From: Loxodes magnus
Taxonomy: Eukaryota > Ciliophora > Karyorelictea > Loxodida > Loxodidae
DNA: 64,000 nt
Assembly: GCA_946699065.1 (NCBI GenBank)
Contig: CAMPDV010000024.1
Coordinates: 372,001-436,000, forward strand
Direction: 5' to 3'
Part shown: piece after piece, positions 62,061 to 64,000 of the stretch
Layout of the letters: each line of letters starts with the position of its first letter
Numbering within the stretch: position 1 is the first letter of the stretch
Notes under the pieces: model-generated
Databases searched by the model: none
What the model saw: the letters and a program-made list of their open reading frames with translations, nothing else
Told to the model about the DNA's origin: nothing
Position numbers and translations under genes: made by a program

Positions 62061-63644
62061 TCATATAATAATATTCTACAGTCCTGTTATCACCAAATTG
62101 AATTATTCTATTTCTTGCGTTTATTATTATTTATAGTTTTTTCAAGTCATAATATTTTTTCTTTTATATATTTATTTGTCAAATGCATAAAAAATTTTAT
62201 AACCAAATCTTATTTTTTTAACTTTTATACACTCTTAAAAAATCTACAGTTTCTCATGAAATGGCATTTTTTTGTTACATCAACATCGCTTATGTTTCTT
62301 GCGTTTTTTACTGTTAATTGTAATAATAAAAAATGTTAAGATTAAGAAATAAATATCAAAGATAAAATTAAAATAAAATAATGATAGACAGTGAGAAGAA
62401 ATTTTTAATTTTACAAAGAGAGAAATTAAGTAAAATATTTATTTTATTATACCCAACTATTTAAAAAAAATAATGAAAAAGTTAAATCAAAAACATATTT
62501 AATTTATTTTTTCTTAAAATAAACTTAATAAAAATAGATTATCGCTTAAATATATTAATCATCATTTGCTTTTTTTTAATAAAAAACTTTAAATATTATT
62601 ATTTAGCTTAATTATAATTCAAAAATAAATAAAAAATGATTAATGGTTTATAAAAGATATTGTTTATATTATTACTTAAATATAGTTATTATATGAAATT
62701 CAAATACTTTTATCCGAAGAATTATAAAATTATCTTAAATAAATAAAATTATGTTTTTAAAAATCTTTTAATTTTGAAAGTAGCTAGATTTCTTATTCTT
62801 AATTCATAAATTATTTTATAGATTTTATTTAATTTCCATTAAATTAATATTTGTTTTTATTTAGTTAGACATTATTTTTATAAATTTATGAGTTTAAATA
62901 TATGTTATTCATTTTTTTAATCGACTACTCTAATATCTTTAGACAATATTATTTTAATTAGTAAGAAAGCTTAAATTAATTTAGCAATAAGAAAGCATAT
63001 TATTAATATATGAAACTTTTTATTTTGGCATTTATTATTTTTTTACATGGTAAAGATAAGTATAAAGTAAAATTTTTGTTATTTAAATAATTTTTAATAT
63101 TTCTCTTATTTCATTTTGATTTTTTCTCTTAAACTAAAGAAATATTTTAATTTATGTTTAAATAAGAAAACATTTTTCTAGTAAATTGTGTCCAAAATAT
63201 TTAGACTATTAAATTTTAGAAAATTAATTTACTCTTTTTCATCATGAAAAGTTAAGTTTTCAGCACAATTTTATTTTATATTAAAAAAAGAAGATAGAAA
63301 CATCAAAGTTATAAATGACTAATATTATTTAGACTTATATCTCAATTATTAGATTTAATGAAAATGAAAATTTTTAATTGTTATAATATTAACTTTCTAT
63401 TCAACTTTTCAACTATTAAATTTACTAACACTTTTCGTTTAAAAGATTTTATTTCCTTATAAGTTATAATTTCTAGTATAAATTATTTTAAATAAAAATA
63501 TTTTTATATAGAAAATAAGTTAATTTTAATTCCAATTTTAATAAAAAGCTATCTTATTATGATTATTAAATAAGCATACCTTTTAATTTTTTATTCATGT
63601 TATAATAAATATCAATTATTATAAAAAATAATTTAATAATTAGG
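62061..63644. other. AT-rich region without recognised genes
   Basis: About 1.6 kb, over 80 percent AT by eye. The standard-code ORF at 62115-62339 is Phe/Leu/Asn-rich and shows no conserved feature; probably chance. Confidence 0.5.
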
Positions 63645-63897
63645 GACCAGCTAAGTTTTCGTTATGCTTCGTTTTCTGAATGATCTTTTAAAGGATATGG
63701 TGTTAGTTTATACTGAAATATTTCTGAAAATAGAGGCCACCATTTATAATAAATATATACCCATTAATCATAGACTTAAAGTCTCTACCAGTACCAGTTA
63801 TCTTCCAGATATGTTCTTTTCAAGATCTTAGATTCAACTAGGGGCTTCTCTTAGTTTAAGAAGTATAGTCAGTCAATTCGAAATCTTACTCCACCAT
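63645..63897 (-). CDS. Short minus-strand coding stretch, unidentified
   Basis: ATG 63897 opens MVEQDFELTDYTSQTKRS, LRSWKEHIWKITGTGRDFKS and MINGYIFIINGGLYFQKYF, then Lys/Gln-rich sequence to about 63645. GC jumps against the AT-rich surroundings on both sides. It could be the first exon of the element whose QEDW ORF lies downstream on the same strand, or a separate small gene. No family recognised. Confidence 0.4.
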
Positions 63898-64000
63898 TTT
63901 TTTGATTATTAATTAATTTTTTATATAAGAATTTTATTATCTAAATTTAGTAATTAGAAAAGGATAAGTAAATAAGAGTAGAGAGCGCGCTTCATCTTAA

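Noticed and set aside
1..64000. CRISPR arrays, bacterial operons, ribosome-binding sites, rRNA genes
   Set aside because: None present; introns, the genetic code and gene types are those of a ciliate nucleus.
1..64000. Reverse transcriptase or integrase gene
   Set aside because: I looked for a YxDD-type box and a DDE-type arrangement near the gag-like genes and found none that I could support.

Overview
The window is nuclear DNA of a ciliate that has reassigned all three standard stop codons. Read with UAA and UAG as Gln and UGA as Trp, long genes appear with recognisable domains. With the standard code they are broken every few dozen codons. Where a gene end can be tested against a diverged copy, it is a UGA. 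Introns are tiny (16-29 nt, GT..AG). This points to the heterotrich/karyorelict branch; UGA as both Trp and terminal stop best fits the karyorelict code (NCBI table 27, as in Loxodes), with Condylostoma (table 28) as the alternative. Since no codon is an unconditional stop, an open frame alone proves nothing here. My calls rest on domain motifs, intron-restored frames, coding-strand composition and conservation between copies.

Layout: about 58 kb is a tandem array with a period of about 23.07 kb. Copy 1 is 1-23067, copy 2 is 23068-46141, and copy 3 (46142 to about 58250) is truncated. Copies 1 and 2 are nearly identical. Copy 3 matches them to about 52.1 kb, shows a diverged patch, matches again to about 52.9 kb, then decays into an old paralogue. 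From about 58.3 kb to the end the DNA is very AT-rich, with three short minus-strand coding stretches related in part to mobile-element-like genes in the array.

Genes in each unit (copy 1 coordinates): H (minus, coiled coil plus zinc knuckle, crossing the unit boundary); G (plus, 0.6-3.5 kb, multi-intron, unidentified); A (3694-7580, 1289-aa receptor with two Venus-flytrap domains and about nine membrane segments); B (about 7.7-11.6 kb, large membrane protein whose middle 0.75 kb is inverted in copies 1 and 2); F (11784-12239) and D (12533-13881), small membrane proteins; E (minus, two-TM protein) divergent from K (15101-17080), a membrane kinase with variant catalytic motifs; then 17.4-22.3 kb, a higher-GC cluster of mobile-element-like ORFs (zinc-knuckle proteins and two unidentified ORF types) in several decaying copies.

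Together A, B, D, E, F and K look like a block of membrane and signalling genes, with retroelement-like debris between the blocks. That debris could have served as the substrate for unequal exchange that made the array; this is inference. Gene B is not intact anywhere in the window.
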